A stretch of 64,000 nucleotides of DNA from Branchiostoma floridae. Lineage: Eukaryota; Chordata; Leptocardii; Amphioxiformes; Branchiostomatidae. A model generated the notes under the pieces. The model saw only the letters and a list, made by a program, of their open reading frames with translations. It was not told the origin of the DNA and ran no database searches. Positions 1 through 11,799 of the stretch are shown in pieces. A program made the position numbers and the translations under genes. The DNA is taken from NCBI RefSeq assembly GCF_000003815.2, contig NC_049980.1:27592762-27656761 (forward strand), in the 5' to 3' direction. How positions within the stretch are numbered: position 1 is the stretch's first letter; the number at the start of each line of letters is the position of its first letter.

Positions 1-773
1 GTGACGTGTGGGTACGGTCTACAGCACCGCAGTATCCGGTGCAAGACGGACAGGTCCGACAAGACGTGGTATCACAACTGCAACAAGCACGACAGACCTG
101 ACTCCACCCGCAGTTGCTCCGCCGGAAGTTGCGTCAACGCGTTCGACCTCTACGTGTACCCCCTGCAGCCCCCGAACGGTATTTCGTCCTAACTTCCTGT
201 TGTCTTAGCTGATTAAGATAACCTATGTTGTCCTGTTTTTTGTGTGTGACATAATTAGATACTTTTTCCTTACCAGAAACGCATTTTTTGTTGATAAACT
301 GAAGCAAAAATGTATATTTTTGCCATTTTCGCCACGCTATCGCTGATTTTAGCCCAGTAGAGCCATTGTAGCAAAAAAATGGCTTAGAAACGTTACATCC
401 AAAGATTGCTGAAGGCTAACAGACGGGATATTCTCATGATAATTTTGGACTGAACCTGAACATTGTAGAACTCTCCGAAAAATGACCTGACCCAATCATT
501 CAGCATGAATAACGAAAAAAGAATCCATGAGGAAATATTATACATATAAATGATCGCAAAACAGGAGAGCCTCCCTGGTTGGCAGCTGTGAATGAACGAC
601 TCACACTTACTTGTCTCCATTTTGTCTGTCCAGTGAAAGAACCCCGCCGGTGCAACAGAGACCAGGCCAACCCCAGAATCTGTCGGGTGGTGAAGACCAG
701 GGGAAGACTGTGTCGCCACACTCACTGGGCCAAGAACTGTTGCAGGACCTGCGGCTACTACGAAATCGTCTAG
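1..773 (+). CDS. C-terminal end of a TSP1/PLAC-domain extracellular protein (ADAMTS/ADAMTS-like/papilin type), partial
   Basis: Two exons are seen: 1..178 (open at the window start) and 634..773 (stop TAG 771-773). The donor at 179 (GTATTT) leaves one base, and the acceptor (TGTCTGTCCAG, ending 633) supplies two, so the frame is kept. Exon 1 encodes the rear of a thrombospondin type-1 repeat (TCGYGLQHRSIRC, then CNKHDRPDSTRSCSAGSC). Exon 2 encodes a PLAC module with six cysteines (RICRVVKTRGRLC, then NCCRTC) right at the C-terminus. Known of the family: a terminal PLAC after TSP1 repeats is usual in ADAMTS proteases, ADAMTS-like proteins and papilins, secreted matrix proteins. The catalytic or other N-terminal domains lie outside the window, so protease and non-protease cannot be separated. 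Confidence 0.85.
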
Positions 774-1146
774 CCGCACAAAGAACACCAAATACGGTCT
801 ACCAAAAGCGTTGAAGAAACATAAGGCACATAACTGGTGATCAGGTGATGGTCGTAAATGCATAATTATGCTGTATCAATGGCATTGTCTGAAACCTATA
901 GGCATCCCCCAAAGGCTTGCAATACCTCTTTCCACTTGGCGGTGGTCGCTGGGCGCTGCTGAGCGACAGAAATGTATTTGTGTGACAATTGATATCATAC
1001 TTTGAATATGATACATGATGCAAAAGTATGATATAAAAGTCAAAACACTCACATAGGGTAGAGAAGTTTTTTCCGCCATCCTTTTAATTCGTTCAGCGAT
1101 TTTCCAAATCGTTGGACTCTTAGCCTGACTAAAACCGCGCCCGCGA

Positions 1147-1192
1147 GGGGTTATTAACCCCAGCCAGCGAGAGATTGTGTAAACACAGGCTT
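1147..1192 (+). repeat. Dispersed repeat copy (TTAACCCCAGCCAGCGAGAG core)
   Basis: A 46-base stretch with core AACCCCAGCCAGCGAGAG followed by TGTGTAAACACAGG recurs nearly unchanged at 18314-18360. A related, more diverged copy lies inverted at about 41240-41300. No coding potential was seen. It is most simply a fragment of an interspersed element. Confidence 0.6.
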
Positions 1193-2346
1193 GTTGGTCG
1201 CTCATCTCAGCGGCCTTTTAGCAGTTGCAATCTCTATAGGAAGGGGTAAGGGTACACTGCACCAAGTTGAAACAGTCTTACTATCAAATCCAACGTGTTT
1301 CCTTCGCCGCCTTTGGTAGACCTTGATTGCTGTACAATTCTTTTCTCTCCAGCAAAATTGCTGGAATGAATTTTTGTAGATGTCCGAACCAATGACTAAG
1401 GGCTGATTTTGTAGATTTGAGTGTTGTAGAAACGGAAACCTTGCTGCTAACATTCACACAGAAAGGTGCTAGTACATCTCGATGATGTTATCATATTCAT
1501 ACATACAAATACCTCTACGTTGAATGCTGTTGAACAAGAATAGTATTACGTTAAAACAAACTTTGGTAACATAATTTGGGACTTCTTCACTCTAGCTGTA
1601 GCTCAGGAAATACATGTAGTATCATAGCAGTCAAGCATAAATTTTCGATTTTGCGACGAGCTAGTTAAACAAATATGTTACGACCTCTTCATACCTCTTA
1701 TCATACTGGTGCTATCTATATTCTATATTCAAGTGAGGTTATATTATACAGATGTGATATTGTGTGTTGGTGCTTTTCCGTGGAGTTTTGTATCATTGTA
1801 CATGTACTTTGACTACATTTGAGTCATACATCACGAATGTAAACAACTATACATTATAATTTTATAAGTACGCTCGTTAATTTGATTCAAATTCGGTAAC
1901 AGGCTTTTTGTCATCTATTCACTTGTGTATCGTCCATTTTATGTGTGAAAAGTCGAAAAGAAGTTTTACTATGCTACAAATGTTTTCAAGACTTGAAAAG
2001 CCCGTCCGGCATCGTATGTTGAGTCAACTTCTTACTTATAGGCACATATTTTCTTGTCATACCACTGCACTTGCTGTGCTCATTATAATATAGAGAGTAG
2101 GAAATAACGAAATTGCGTTATCAATATCTTTGACAGTCCACATCTTTTGATTTTGGGTGGATTGAGAGCATATGACTTTATTTAGTAATGTTGTAGCATT
2201 AATTGAATTGTTCTTCATCTTAGTTTCCATGTTTTTGTCCGATTCTACTCGCCGCGTTGTTAAACGTCCATGTCCTCTGAATTCTATAACCTCAACTTCC
2301 ACTTGATATTTTAAGCTCATTTGTTAAAAGAAAAAAAAGTGTTCAT

Positions 2347-2352
2347 TTTATT
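2347..2352 (-). promoter_or_regulatory. Polyadenylation signal of MAM gene A
   Basis: AATAAA on the minus strand, about 95 bases beyond the stop codon of gene A. Position and sequence fit a canonical poly(A) signal. Confidence 0.55.
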
Positions 2353-2445
2353 TGAATGTTTCAATAGGTTAGGGCAACAAAATTACAAACTGATTAGGGG
2401 CCATTTTAACAGATTTAGATTAATTTTAGTTGGAAATCAATTCAT

Positions 2446-5400
2446 TTAAGGGACTTGGTCGTGAACTTCGGGAGTTTTGCCTGGAGACACTACCGCCTTC
2501 TTGGGATATTTCTTCCAGAGAACGAACGCGCCGATTGCCATGGCCACGACCAGGATACCACCCGTTGTTCCAAGGGCGATAGGGATGGTGTTGGCGTCTC
2601 CGCGTTGGGCGGATTCCGTTGGTGCCTCTTCCGATTTAGACGTCGTTGAGGGAGTCTTGGAAGGGTCAGATGGTTTAGACGTTTCTTTTGTGTAACCGGT
2701 CGTTTTAAATGCGGAATTATGTGAGCTGTCGGTTATCGCCGGTAAAGTGGTCTCGTCTTGGCCACCTGTCATAAGAACTGTGCTCACACTGTCGGTGTAA
2801 GATTCAGTTGTTGGCATGGCCTCGGTCGTAGTTACTGAAGAAAAAAGAGTTGGGAATGGGTTTTTATAGATGCCATAGATATCGGATGTCTAAAAAAATA
2901 ACGCTCGAAAGAAATGTTTCCAAGAGTGATGGCCACAACATTTTTTTTTACTCACAATTTTCAACAGCAGTAAGGGTCAAGTTGTCAATGCCAAAGTTTG
3001 GCAAGTCGGGAGGATTCGAAGTTCCTTCAATCACGACCTGAGGTGGTAGAAAGTACTAGTAGATCAAGGTTCGCATGTTGATGTAGTGCACAAAGGTATC
3101 ATGAATTCTAACGACATTGGTCAAATAGAACTTATTTACAATAAGTGCAATGACGTTAGATACTCAACACAATGTTTTTAGCACCACCTATATATCGAGT
3201 TTATAATCCAATCAAGATAAAAACATTTGCAGACGGGATGTTGTTTTTTTGACAATGAAAAAAAACTTCGTATCTGAATTCACTCACTTTGTAAGGCCCT
3301 GGCTGCACCACGCCAATTAGTACATGTTGCCATGGGGATAGGAGGTCAGAGGTTGACCAAAGCAGTCGCTCTGTACTAGTCTCGTTCAACGTGAAGACAT
3401 TGAGGTATGTAGAGTTGGGCGGCCTGACTGTTCCGACGGCGAAGCTCATCACTACAGGGTGGGTCGTGTTGATGGCCGGGCTGGTCAGTCGGGCTCTGTC
3501 CGTGCCTACAGGCAGACTCTCCAGGTGGAAGCACATGTACCTACCGGGGGCTGAAACAATCAAGCGTTGAGAAAGTTCAGAATGTTGTTTGATTTGTTTA
3601 ACAGCAGCAGATTTCATTGACTCATCATCATTCATAGGAAACAACTGCACTGTACGAAAAGTATGCATATGATACACAAGAGATAAAGAAAATAGTTGTG
3701 GGCATTATTTGTATACATTTGTACGTCTACATTTCTATTTTTCTTTTCCACAAACAGCCCAGCCTGGCACCGGTTTGGAAATCTAACATTAGCCTATTAT
3801 AAATTTTTAGTTAGTACGTTAGAGACTTGACTCTCCCCAAGTCATGCCTAAACAAACCATCAATCAATTTTATGATGGAGGCTGAATAGCTAATGTTAAA
3901 GTGCAGCGATTAAGACGCCAGTAAAAGTATTTTTCTCACTTGCATTTGGTTAACAGTGTCTGTGAGCAAAATATGCTCACAACTACAACTAACAAACTTT
4001 TATAATATTTTATACATACCGGTAACACCCTGAAGTGCATCGTTTGGCCACCCGTGATCGCACACACCCGGACCCATGTGGTTGACTGGGCCTTCTATGG
4101 CCCAGCCGCAGACATCAGCGTCAAAAGAACATCCGTACTGGTCACCGAGATTCAGGTCAACTGTCAGAGAACACAAGGAAGGAATCATGACATCGAATTA
4201 TGAGCTCCACAATAAGCGGACGGTTGCAGAAAAGTTTAACGTGTATGAAGTGTTCCTGCCTTGATTTTTAGGTTTGGTAAAAATTCACACCGGCCTCCGA
4301 TCTGTCAACTTTCAGGAACGAAAAGTGCAATGGAAAAGTAAGCAACAAGACACTCAAGAAATTAGTCATAAGCATAATTTGTATATGTTTTTGCTTGATA
4401 AACACCTTTTTTCCGTTTCTGCAAACATTTCAGGCAGGCCTTGATTCGCGGACAAATGGCCGTAGCATAGCATGCCGTTCCGCCAAACAGTACCTCTTTC
4501 ACGTCGTATTTTGCGTCCTACTATTAAGTTAGGACTCCACAAAGTATATAGAATCCTTTTAATTATTTCCACGTCGTATTTATTTGGCGTCCTATTATTA
4601 AGCTGGGATTTCACAAAGTGTAAAACGCTTTTTGCCTGAAGGCAAAACACCTTTTTTCCGTTTCTGCAAACATTTCAGGCAGGCCTTATTTCGCGGACAA
4701 ATGGCCGTAGCATAGCATGCCAAAGTCTGGATTAGTCACTTACCTCAACCATACATATCTACTTCAAATTCAGCAAACATTTGGTAGATTTAAACTTCAC
4801 ATCGAGAGTTTTATAGTGTTGTTTTCAACGCTATAAAATTTTAACACATACTAGTTGGTACGTGGCACTAGTTGGGCTACCAAATCAACGATGACTGTGG
4901 GATGCCCCATTTCAGTCATTTTACGCTTGCTGCCGTTTCATAAAAAATTGATTATACATAAATACTATTATATAATTTCGCAGTTGAAACAACATTGAAA
5001 AATGATGGTTAAAATCGACAAAGAATAAAAAAAAAATCTTTTAAAATGTCATCGAATTTAGAGTAAACCTAGACGCAAGGAGGCTTTGATTCAAGTAAAA
5101 CGTTTTAACTGCCAACAAGGACTCATAGCATTGACTCATCTTCTTGCGCAACTTGAAAGGGTGTCATAGGAAATCTACCAAAACCTGCTTAGTATACAGA
5201 CAGATAGAGTCAATTAATCAATAATCTCCAAGCAGATCCTACGATGGCATAAGATAGTCGTTTAGTTTGATATAGCCAGCTGCTGCCGCACCGCGTGCAT
5301 GCGAAGCTGGTGTGTTACGCCGAAGGGTGGTTATACCGAATATATAGATACAGATACAGATAGATACAGAAAGTACAAAACTGGCCAAGACGTGTAGTCA

Positions 5401-5604
5401 ACCAAGAGATGTACATTTGCCAAACACACTCCTAGGCCGGCTTCACTCCTGTGGCAGCTTTTGATACTATCTTATGCTACCATAGGATCTGCTTGGAAAT
5501 CAATATTGACCGCCATGCGTCAAGAAATTCAGATCATACTCACTTGAAGCAGTTGAGACGGCAAACCACGAGAACAGGAGAAGAAATGACGGCGAAAGCT
5601 TCAT
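2446..5604 (-). CDS. MAM gene A: MAM-domain, mucin-stalk, single-pass membrane protein (311 aa)
   Basis: Exons (minus strand): 5604..5544, 4160..4020, 3550..3288, 3037..2956, 2834..2446; the lengths sum to exactly 312 codons and every junction is GT-AG. Exon 1 is a signal peptide (MKLSPSFLLLFSWFAVS). Exons 2-4 form one MAM domain of about 160 residues: DLNLGDQYGCSFDADVCGW, then VCDHGWP, YMCFHLE, SFAVGTVRPP, SPWQ, and the closing VVIEG/PNFGIDNLTL strand. Exon 5 holds a Thr/Ser-rich stalk, a membrane span (TIPIALGTTGGILVVAMAIG) and a short basic tail (LWKKYPKK). Known: MAM domains mediate extracellular adhesion or oligomerisation. Inferred: type I plasma-membrane protein; ligand unknown. It is the most downstream member of six tandem paralogs. 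Intron 1 contains a local duplication and a small inverted-repeat element. Confidence 0.85.
4401..4721 (+). repeat. Local direct duplication, 76-bp unit in intron 1 of gene A
   Basis: A 76-base segment (starting AACACCTTTTTTCCG, ending AGCATAGCATGCC) occurs at 4401-4476 and again at 4646-4721, nearly identical. A second short motif (CACGTCGTATTT... GCGTCCTA) is also doubled between them, so about 245 bp was duplicated in tandem and then diverged. Confidence 0.8.
5223..5500. mobile_element. MITE-like element with about 35-bp terminal inverted repeats
   Basis: The left end (5223-5258, CCAAGCAGATCCTACGATGG core) and right end (5466-5500) are inverted copies differing at a few positions. TCAATA flanks both ends, as expected of a target-site duplication. 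The 278-bp interior has no transposase and carries a sub-repeat (5305-5369) also found at about 41 kb and 49.3 kb. It lies in intron 1 of gene A. Confidence 0.75.
5305..5369 (+). repeat. Dispersed repeat copy 1 (AGCTGGTGTGTTACGCCGAA core)
   Basis: The stretch with core TGTTACGCCGAAGGG, a palindrome-prone GGTTATACCG, then ATAGATACAGATACAG reappears inverted at 41007-41066 and in degenerate direct form at 49297-49346. An interspersed element core is likely; the family was not recognised. Confidence 0.65.
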
Positions 5605-5685
5605 GACGGAGACGGATTCAGCTACGCTTCCTTTTTGTATCTTGATGTGACAAAATGATCTCATGCCGACCTTGTACGTATGGCA

Positions 5686-5761
5686 TATATATAACATTAG
5701 AAACCCTAAACCTAATACGCCACAAAGTACACACTCTAGTTAGAAAAGGTTGCTCAGCAAT
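5686..5761 (-). promoter_or_regulatory. Promoter of gene A: TATA box plus X-box-like inverted repeat
   Basis: TATATATA at 5686-5693 lies about 85 bp upstream of the ATG. GTTGCTCAGCAAT at 5749-5761 lies about 145 bp upstream. The latter is an inverted repeat of a GTTGCY half-site with a one-base spacer, resembling the RFX X-box (known consensus GTTGCC/GGCAAC half-sites). Equivalent elements occur in front of the other cluster members. Confidence 0.55.
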
Positions 5762-5829
5762 TTTCATTACAGCGATAAAGTTAATGACCTCTGGGTACTT
5801 AAAGTGTTTGTTAAGGAGACGATAAATCG

Positions 5830-6992
5830 TCAATGAATGGAGTAAGTCTGGTGACTGGGTTATAAACGGTGCACACCCCAGTTTGTTTTGGGTCTCAATT
5901 CGAGGCTGCGCACCCTCAAGTCGAGAGGCCGTCTCTTCAAGAAAATAAATCTAAAGCAGAAAAGCCGTATATTGGAAAGAAGGGTATCACTCCAGCTTTA
6001 AGAACAGCCGGGTTTCAGTTTCTTCACCCTCTCTACTTTTCGTAATATTTGGGGGAGAAAAGTTTTTTCACGTAAAAAGTATGCAAAAAAAGGAAATTTT
6101 AACGTGGAAATAAACCCATCACCTACAGTTTAGTCATGAAAATGACTGAGATTGTCTGAAAGAGAATACACCTAGGATTAATCAAGCAAAAAATAAGAAA
6201 AATCGTAACACTGGGATTTTTACCATAACCCGACGCGCGAGGCATAGCAACACGGCTCACAGAACGCATATGGACGGTGAATCTGGGTCAACGGGCGAAG
6301 CACTTCCAACGGCGTAGAAATACAAGGAAGTGAACCTCGGGCCCAAAACCAATTTGCACCAAAAACACATCACTTCTTACGCTTTTTAGCCATGCCAGTA
6401 TTAAATGCCATTTCGCAACAGATTATGAGAAATTTGAACTCAAACACGGACCCTCGAGACCCTTTCGTCACATTTTTGTCGCGCACTATCTCAAAGGTGT
6501 GTGCACCGTAAAGCTGTATGTGTACTCTAGTTATGAGGATAGTGTAATTGGAAGGCGTGTATATGCTCATGCGTTGCAACCAATTAAGGTCAGTCCATAC
6601 ATCTTACCGGCAGATAGTGGTCTTGTCTTTAGACTTTTCTTTCTTAACTACATAATCTATCTATGTATCCATGAATGTAATGACGTTGGCATTGGAATCT
6701 TGTATTACAGCCATTTGCTACGTATATACTTTATGATCCAAACTTATCGCAACCATCACCACACTTGTTCAAATCTTTGTCTATTGACGAGAAGCTCAGA
6801 TCATACTGCAGGCCGATTTCCAATGAGGTCACAAATGAGGCATTAAGGGGCAAAACATCACAATTGGTTTATTGTTTTATGACATTAAACTCCTTTAGCT
6901 GTCACATGTAAAAAGCACATTCATGTACTCATTCATTCTGGAACATATGGATTATACTACATCGAGGCCAATTTGGTCTAAAAGTCGGAGAT
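5830..6992. other. Intergenic region between genes A and B
   Basis: No supported exon. A minus-strand frame ending in a lysine-rich peptide near 6370 has no homology or splice context and was not called. A minus-strand AATAAA at 6868-6873 fits as the poly(A) signal of gene B, about 120 bp beyond its stop. Confidence 0.5.
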
Positions 6993-9900
6993 TTAGATAT
7001 TTAACGGATTATCCTGGGTATACGTCTCAGGAGAAACTACTGGTTTTCTGGCGTACTTCTTCCAGATAGTGAACGCCCCGATTGCAACGACCAGAAACCC
7101 ACCCGTTGTGCCGACGGCGATGGGAACGGTTTGGGAGCTAGTCACACCGCCTTCTCCACGCTGAGCGGATTTTGTTGGTTCCTTTTCTAAGTTGGACGTC
7201 GTCGAAATAGTCTTGGATGGGGTTACACGTTTGGTGGTCTCGTCTTTGAGCGTCGATGGGGGAAAGTAGCTCGTCGCTTTTGGTGTAGAATAAACAGGGA
7301 TGACGCTTGTTGTGCCCTCCTGATGAGTAGTTGAAGGAGGGGTACCTGTTGTCTTCGTTGTTGGAACTTTCGTCATGCGTGTAGTTTCACTCTTACCACT
7401 CGTCGTAAGAACAGTGCTCGTATCTGTAATGTTAGTGATAGGTACGGTGTTCTCATCATGAGCTATAAGATAAAGACATAGACAAAATATGAGCGCCGAA
7501 ACAGACGTCAGATATTTACGTGTTGTCTGTCGATGTATCGGGGAGAGGTTTGAAATCGAAGATACCTCAGGAAGAACATATGTCCGTATGTAACTCACCA
7601 AAATCAGTCGCAGTGATCGTGAAGTTGTCAATACCAAAATTTGGGAGGAATGGTGGATTTGGAATCCCTTCGATCACAATCTGAAATGAAAGGCAAAATT
7701 CATAAACACTGAATGCAAACAATGAGGAAAGTTTTGTAAAAAATACATTTCACGGCACATATTTCCACACACCTAGTGAGTGGTATCCACACAGATCTAC
7801 GTTTACTTATACACCTACTCACTTTGTAAGGTCCAGGCTTCACCACTCCCACTTGTACGCGTTGCCATGGAGACAGGAGGTCAGAGGTCGACCAAAGCAG
7901 AGATTCCGTTCCGTTCATCATCACCAAAAGTACGTTGAGGTATGTCCCTGTTGGCGGCCTGACAGTGCCGACAGCAAAACTTATCATTACAGAGCGAGTT
8001 GTGTTGATGGTTGGGCTGGTCAGTCTGGCTCTGTTCAAACCTGGATACATACCGGGCAGATGCTCCAGGAAGAAACACATGTACGCACCGACAGCTGGAA
8101 GAAACAATACAATTGCAAGTTTAGCTAAGTTTTACATGGCATGTAGGAAACTTTAGGGCACATAAAGTAGACTATTGGAAATGTGTAATATCGTACTTGT
8201 AATCCATGCATTCGTCCTCTGTCATTGTCTTGATACACCAACCCGAGGTGAAACCAGTGGACGGCGTACCAGATCACACAACAAACTGACCACTATCAAT
8301 GCCAGAACGGAGCGGTATAAGAACAGTACCATTCCGCACATCGTCCGACTACTGATCTCATGAACTGTGTTACCTTTGCTTTAACTGTCGATTTTACCGG
8401 TCAACCCAATGTATATATTGTAATACGTTTGATAACTGTGAACGATTTTAAATGGACGTCCTTGTTATTAAAGTATCATGTGAGTACAAGAGCAATCCAG
8501 GGCCGACTTTTTGAGTCCTGCTATTCTGTACACTTTTAATGGACCAAATAAACCATTATTATTATTACATAATTGTTCATAAATACATGTTCAAACTAAA
8601 CAGGCTAGGCATCCACGTATGGTATATGGTTCCCAAAATTCGGTATACGTTGCCAAAAAGGTTGGGAAAACTAGGTACATTTAATAGCTGCTTAAACATT
8701 ACTTGTGTCACTGCGATGCCAACAACTGAACAAACAAACCTGTCACGCCACCTACTCCATCATCTGGCCATCCATGATCACAATACCCCGGTCCGTTGTG
8801 TACAGGGCCTTCTATCCCGCAGCCACAGACGCCGGCGTCAAACGTGCATCTGTACTGGTCAGTGGTGTCCAGGTCGACTACAACAGGGAAAAATCAACTA
8901 TATCAGAACACTATTTCATTAGGCCCCCATTCCACTTGACGGCGCTCTCACCGCGCTCTCACGGCGATGGCAAACTTGCCCCATCGCCGTGAGAGCGCCG
9001 CGATGGCAAAAAAAGCTGCTCTAGTGGAATCTCTCCTGCGACGTCAGCGCGCTCTCAGCGCGACGGAAAACTCAAAGGACAGCAATTTTTATGGGCTGCC
9101 AAGAACTTTAAAGATTACTCAACGAATTTCAGAGATAAAGAACGAGATTTCTTACCTTTTGTGTATTTTATTGTATTTCAAGTCATACTTTTACGTCTTA
9201 CGTAATTTTAAATTACAAAATCAAGGCTGTAAACAAATCCAATTTTGCTCACTGTAGAGTCGTTCAGCTTGACTTGCTGTTTTTTTTAAATTAAATTTGC
9301 CATGTAACTTGTTCAAAATGAATATCATTATCATGCCAGGTTATTATCGTAAATTATAGAATAGTGAAACGATTTGATCTATTGAAAATAAGTCTTCTAT
9401 AATCTCAATCTACAGGTTAAGAACATGAAAACTAAAGTGTTATTCTGTTAACATTTAAAAATAAGCATAATAAACCTTTGTGTTCTATTCTATCTCAATT
9501 TAATTCATTGTACATTTTCTCCGAGTTCTTTCTCGTCAATTTGTGTTATATCTAATCCTGTGACTCGAAACGCTGAATAAAGCACCGTATGTGTAGTTGT
9601 CCAATTTGTTTAACCCATGATTTTATTAGGAAGTGATTCATGACACAAAAGTATGATTTGACAACAAAATTCATCAAAATATACTTCTTCAAGAATAAAG
9701 ACTGCATGAACTATAGTTGAGAGCGCAGCGAGAGCGCGGTAAGATCGCCGTCCTAGTGGAATGGGGCCTATTATATACCATTGTTTAGCCCTATTGGCGC
9801 TCACCGCGCTCTCTTGGCGCTCTCATGTCGCTCTCACGGCGCTCTCACGGCGATCATTGTTGCATCGCCATCCTCGGCGCTCTCACGGCGATGGTATGGC

Positions 9901-11648
9901 AGGGCTCCATACCATCGCCGTGGTGACGGCGCTCTCGCCGCGATGGCACTCCCGTCGCGATCTCACGGCGCTCTCACCGCGCTCTCACCGCGCTCCCATG
10001 GCGACCTTGGCGATCCCACCGCGCTCTCACCGCGATGGTCAACTTTGCCATCGCTGTGAGAGCGCCGCGAGAGCGCCGTCCCAGTGGAATGGGGGTATAA
10101 CATAACGCTATTCACTATTGACAGAACTAACAGAATACAACTGCCAGGCAGTTTCCTACTTTTTTTTTTCTTGTTCATGCTTTTTGATAATCATTACAGT
10201 CCTTATCTCTTGGCCATTACAGTCCTTATCTCTTTGCAATATTTATCAAACCCATATTGTCGAGACATTGTGAGACCAGTCGCAGTTCTTCGGAAATATG
10301 ACTTAATTATTTCGTAGGTGTTCTTGTTGACTCCGCCACAGCTAATTGTCTGCCAGCCAGAGGTAGTCTATTATGCTCATAAGCCACCCCTTCTACTTGA
10401 TGGCTATCAATAAGTGACAATAGGTCATTAGTCAACAGCCAGAAATGTCATCATTGCAAGTATCTGATTCCTTACATTTGAGGAAACAATGTTTGTTCTC
10501 ATCGTAAGAATCAAGTGTCGTTAACTACTCTATTTTCCCCCGAGCGCTAAGATTACCGACTGCAATATTGAACAGATTTACAGTACATTATTAATCTGCC
10601 ACCTAATAATGAATTTATTTACCTGAAGTGTCAGATTTACTCGCCATAAGTATTCCGACTTAATTTCAGCAAACCTTTGATCGAGATTTAAGTTTCGTCG
10701 TCGAGATTTTTATGAGGCTGTTTTGAACGCCATAAAATGTTCCTCCCCCTTCGACCGCAGAGAGACCAAAGATTGATAAATGAATTCCATTGATAAAGAA
10801 CGGCTTTAAATTTTGTGTATTTTTAGATCATCCTTTATTCACATTGCATAATGCTCCAATTATAGAATCAATGGTAGCACAAATGCAATTTAGGTCGCTG
10901 TACGGTCGCTCAGCAATCGTCGTATGGCGGAAAGGTGGTCCAAGCAGAGCACAGGGGGACTATTCAGAATGACGAAGCACTCCACTTTTGGGCGCATAAG
11001 TTTAAGGCTTTTCGCTGCGTACCACGATCACACTAGCCAGTAGTCGATCCATTAGTCTCTACGAGACTCCAAAGTCGCTGGAAGAATCGTAGAAATGGAA
11101 CAAACAGTGGAGCAACCGGCCAGATAAGTACAGCCGGCTAGGAAACAGCGCGCTACCTAGCCGACTGTACACCTCTGGCCGGCTTGCTCCTCTATTTGTT
11201 CCATGTGTACGGTTTTCCCAGCAACCTATGAAGTCTGGTAGAGACTAACTATCCATAGCAGTATACAGGCACACATTGACTTCGTGTTTTTCATCTTAAT
11301 TTGAGATATTCAGCCTATAGTAGGTTAGGTTCAAGATCGACAATGACAATGTTATAAGAACTCATCCAACGTCAGATCGAATTGGCGTCTTTCTTAGATT
11401 TATAGGAATACATGTTTGTCGTAAGATCGGGGCTTGAATTTAACTACAGGAAATGTAAATTGAATGATTCAAGAAACGTTTAAACGATGCTGGCAACTAC
11501 TAAGTAACTTTGAATTTGGTATGGAAGAAGAAATACATACATGTACACAGACATGCTACACGATAATAGTATAGAAGACAGGCTTACTTGTAGTGGAGGT
11601 GACGGCAATCCATGAGAACATGAACAGGAACGATGATACATGCCTCAT
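6993..11648 (-). CDS. MAM gene B: MAM-domain, mucin-stalk, single-pass membrane protein (340 aa)
   Basis: Exons: 11648..11588, 8877..8740, 8094..7823, 7680..7599, 7462..6993, totalling 341 codons in frame with GT-AG junctions. Signal peptide: MRHVSSFLFMFSWIAV. The MAM domain runs from DLDTTDQYRCTFDAGVC to PNFGIDNFTI. The usual Trp after the second Cys is replaced (VCGCGIEG), giving an extra cysteine. The stalk is rich in Thr, Ser and Pro (about 100 residues). The membrane span is VPIAVGTTGGFLVVAIGAF, followed by a basic stop-transfer IWKKYARK. The 3' part resembles gene A, while the promoter, exon 1 and MAM exons are nearly those of gene C, so B and C are a recent duplicate pair. Intron 1 holds a 1.2-kb transposon cluster and a 108-bp hairpin. 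The extracellular role is inferred from the domains only. Confidence 0.85.
8909..10098. mobile_element. Non-autonomous TIR element(s) rich in GCGCTCTCAC/GATGGCGAT repeats, intron 1 of gene B
   Basis: Inverted ends CCCCCATTCCAC (about 8925 and about 10093) are followed by inverted arrays of GGCGCTCTCAC. Further internal copies of the end (about 9033 and 9757) suggest nested or composite insertions. The paralogous site in gene C (about 15955-15975) reads CAGAACATAACATAACGC with nothing inserted, so the insertion postdates the B/C duplication. No transposase frame is present. The interior near 9110-9200 matches the interior of the element at 23.3 kb. Confidence 0.75.
11096..11203. repeat. 108-bp near-perfect hairpin in intron 1 of gene B
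   Basis: The sequence starts TGGAACAAACAGTGGAGCAA and ends with its inverse (TTGCTCCTCTATTTGTTCCA); the arms contain GGCCGGCT/AGCCGGC motifs and the loop is a few bases. A diverged but still paired copy is in the same position of gene C (16868-16977). It could be a foldback MITE or a structured intronic element. Confidence 0.75.
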
Positions 11649-11744
11649 GGCGGAAATCTGCACGGTACCGCGGAATGCAGAAATGCAGCCTACTAGCTAC
11701 AGACGTATTGGTCGCATGTATGGAAAAGCCCCGGTGTGCTCATA

Positions 11745-11791
11745 CTTATAAAGACAAAGTAAACTCCTATTGTCAACATGTTGCTAGGCAA
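11745..11791 (-). promoter_or_regulatory. Promoter of gene B: TATA box plus X-box-like inverted repeat
   Basis: TTTATAAG (minus strand, 11745-11752) lies about 100 bp upstream of the ATG, and GTTGCTAGGCAAT (11779-11791) about 130 bp upstream. The arrangement is the same as in gene C, and the X-box/TATA order is the same as in gene A and the orphan exon at 40.3 kb. Confidence 0.6.
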
Positions 11792-11799
11792 TCTCTAGT

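Larger units (their letters stand above)
774..2445. other. Intergenic region between the TSP1/PLAC gene and MAM gene A (convergent 3' ends)
   Basis: No convincing coding exon is visible; the open frames here have no family features and no supporting splice sites. A short GC-richer copy of a dispersed repeat sits at about 1147-1192. An AATAAA signal for gene A lies at 2347-2352 on the minus strand. Confidence 0.6.

Noticed and set aside
393-1453. Minus-strand ORFs of 83 to 156 aa near the window start
   Set aside because: The first overlaps the real PLAC exon on the other strand. The others have no homology, no conserved splice sites and overlap a dispersed repeat.
6370-6579. Short minus-strand ORF ending in a MAKKRKK-type basic end
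   Set aside because: A possible nuclear-localisation-like string is not enough; there is no upstream exon, homology or Kozak context to support a gene.
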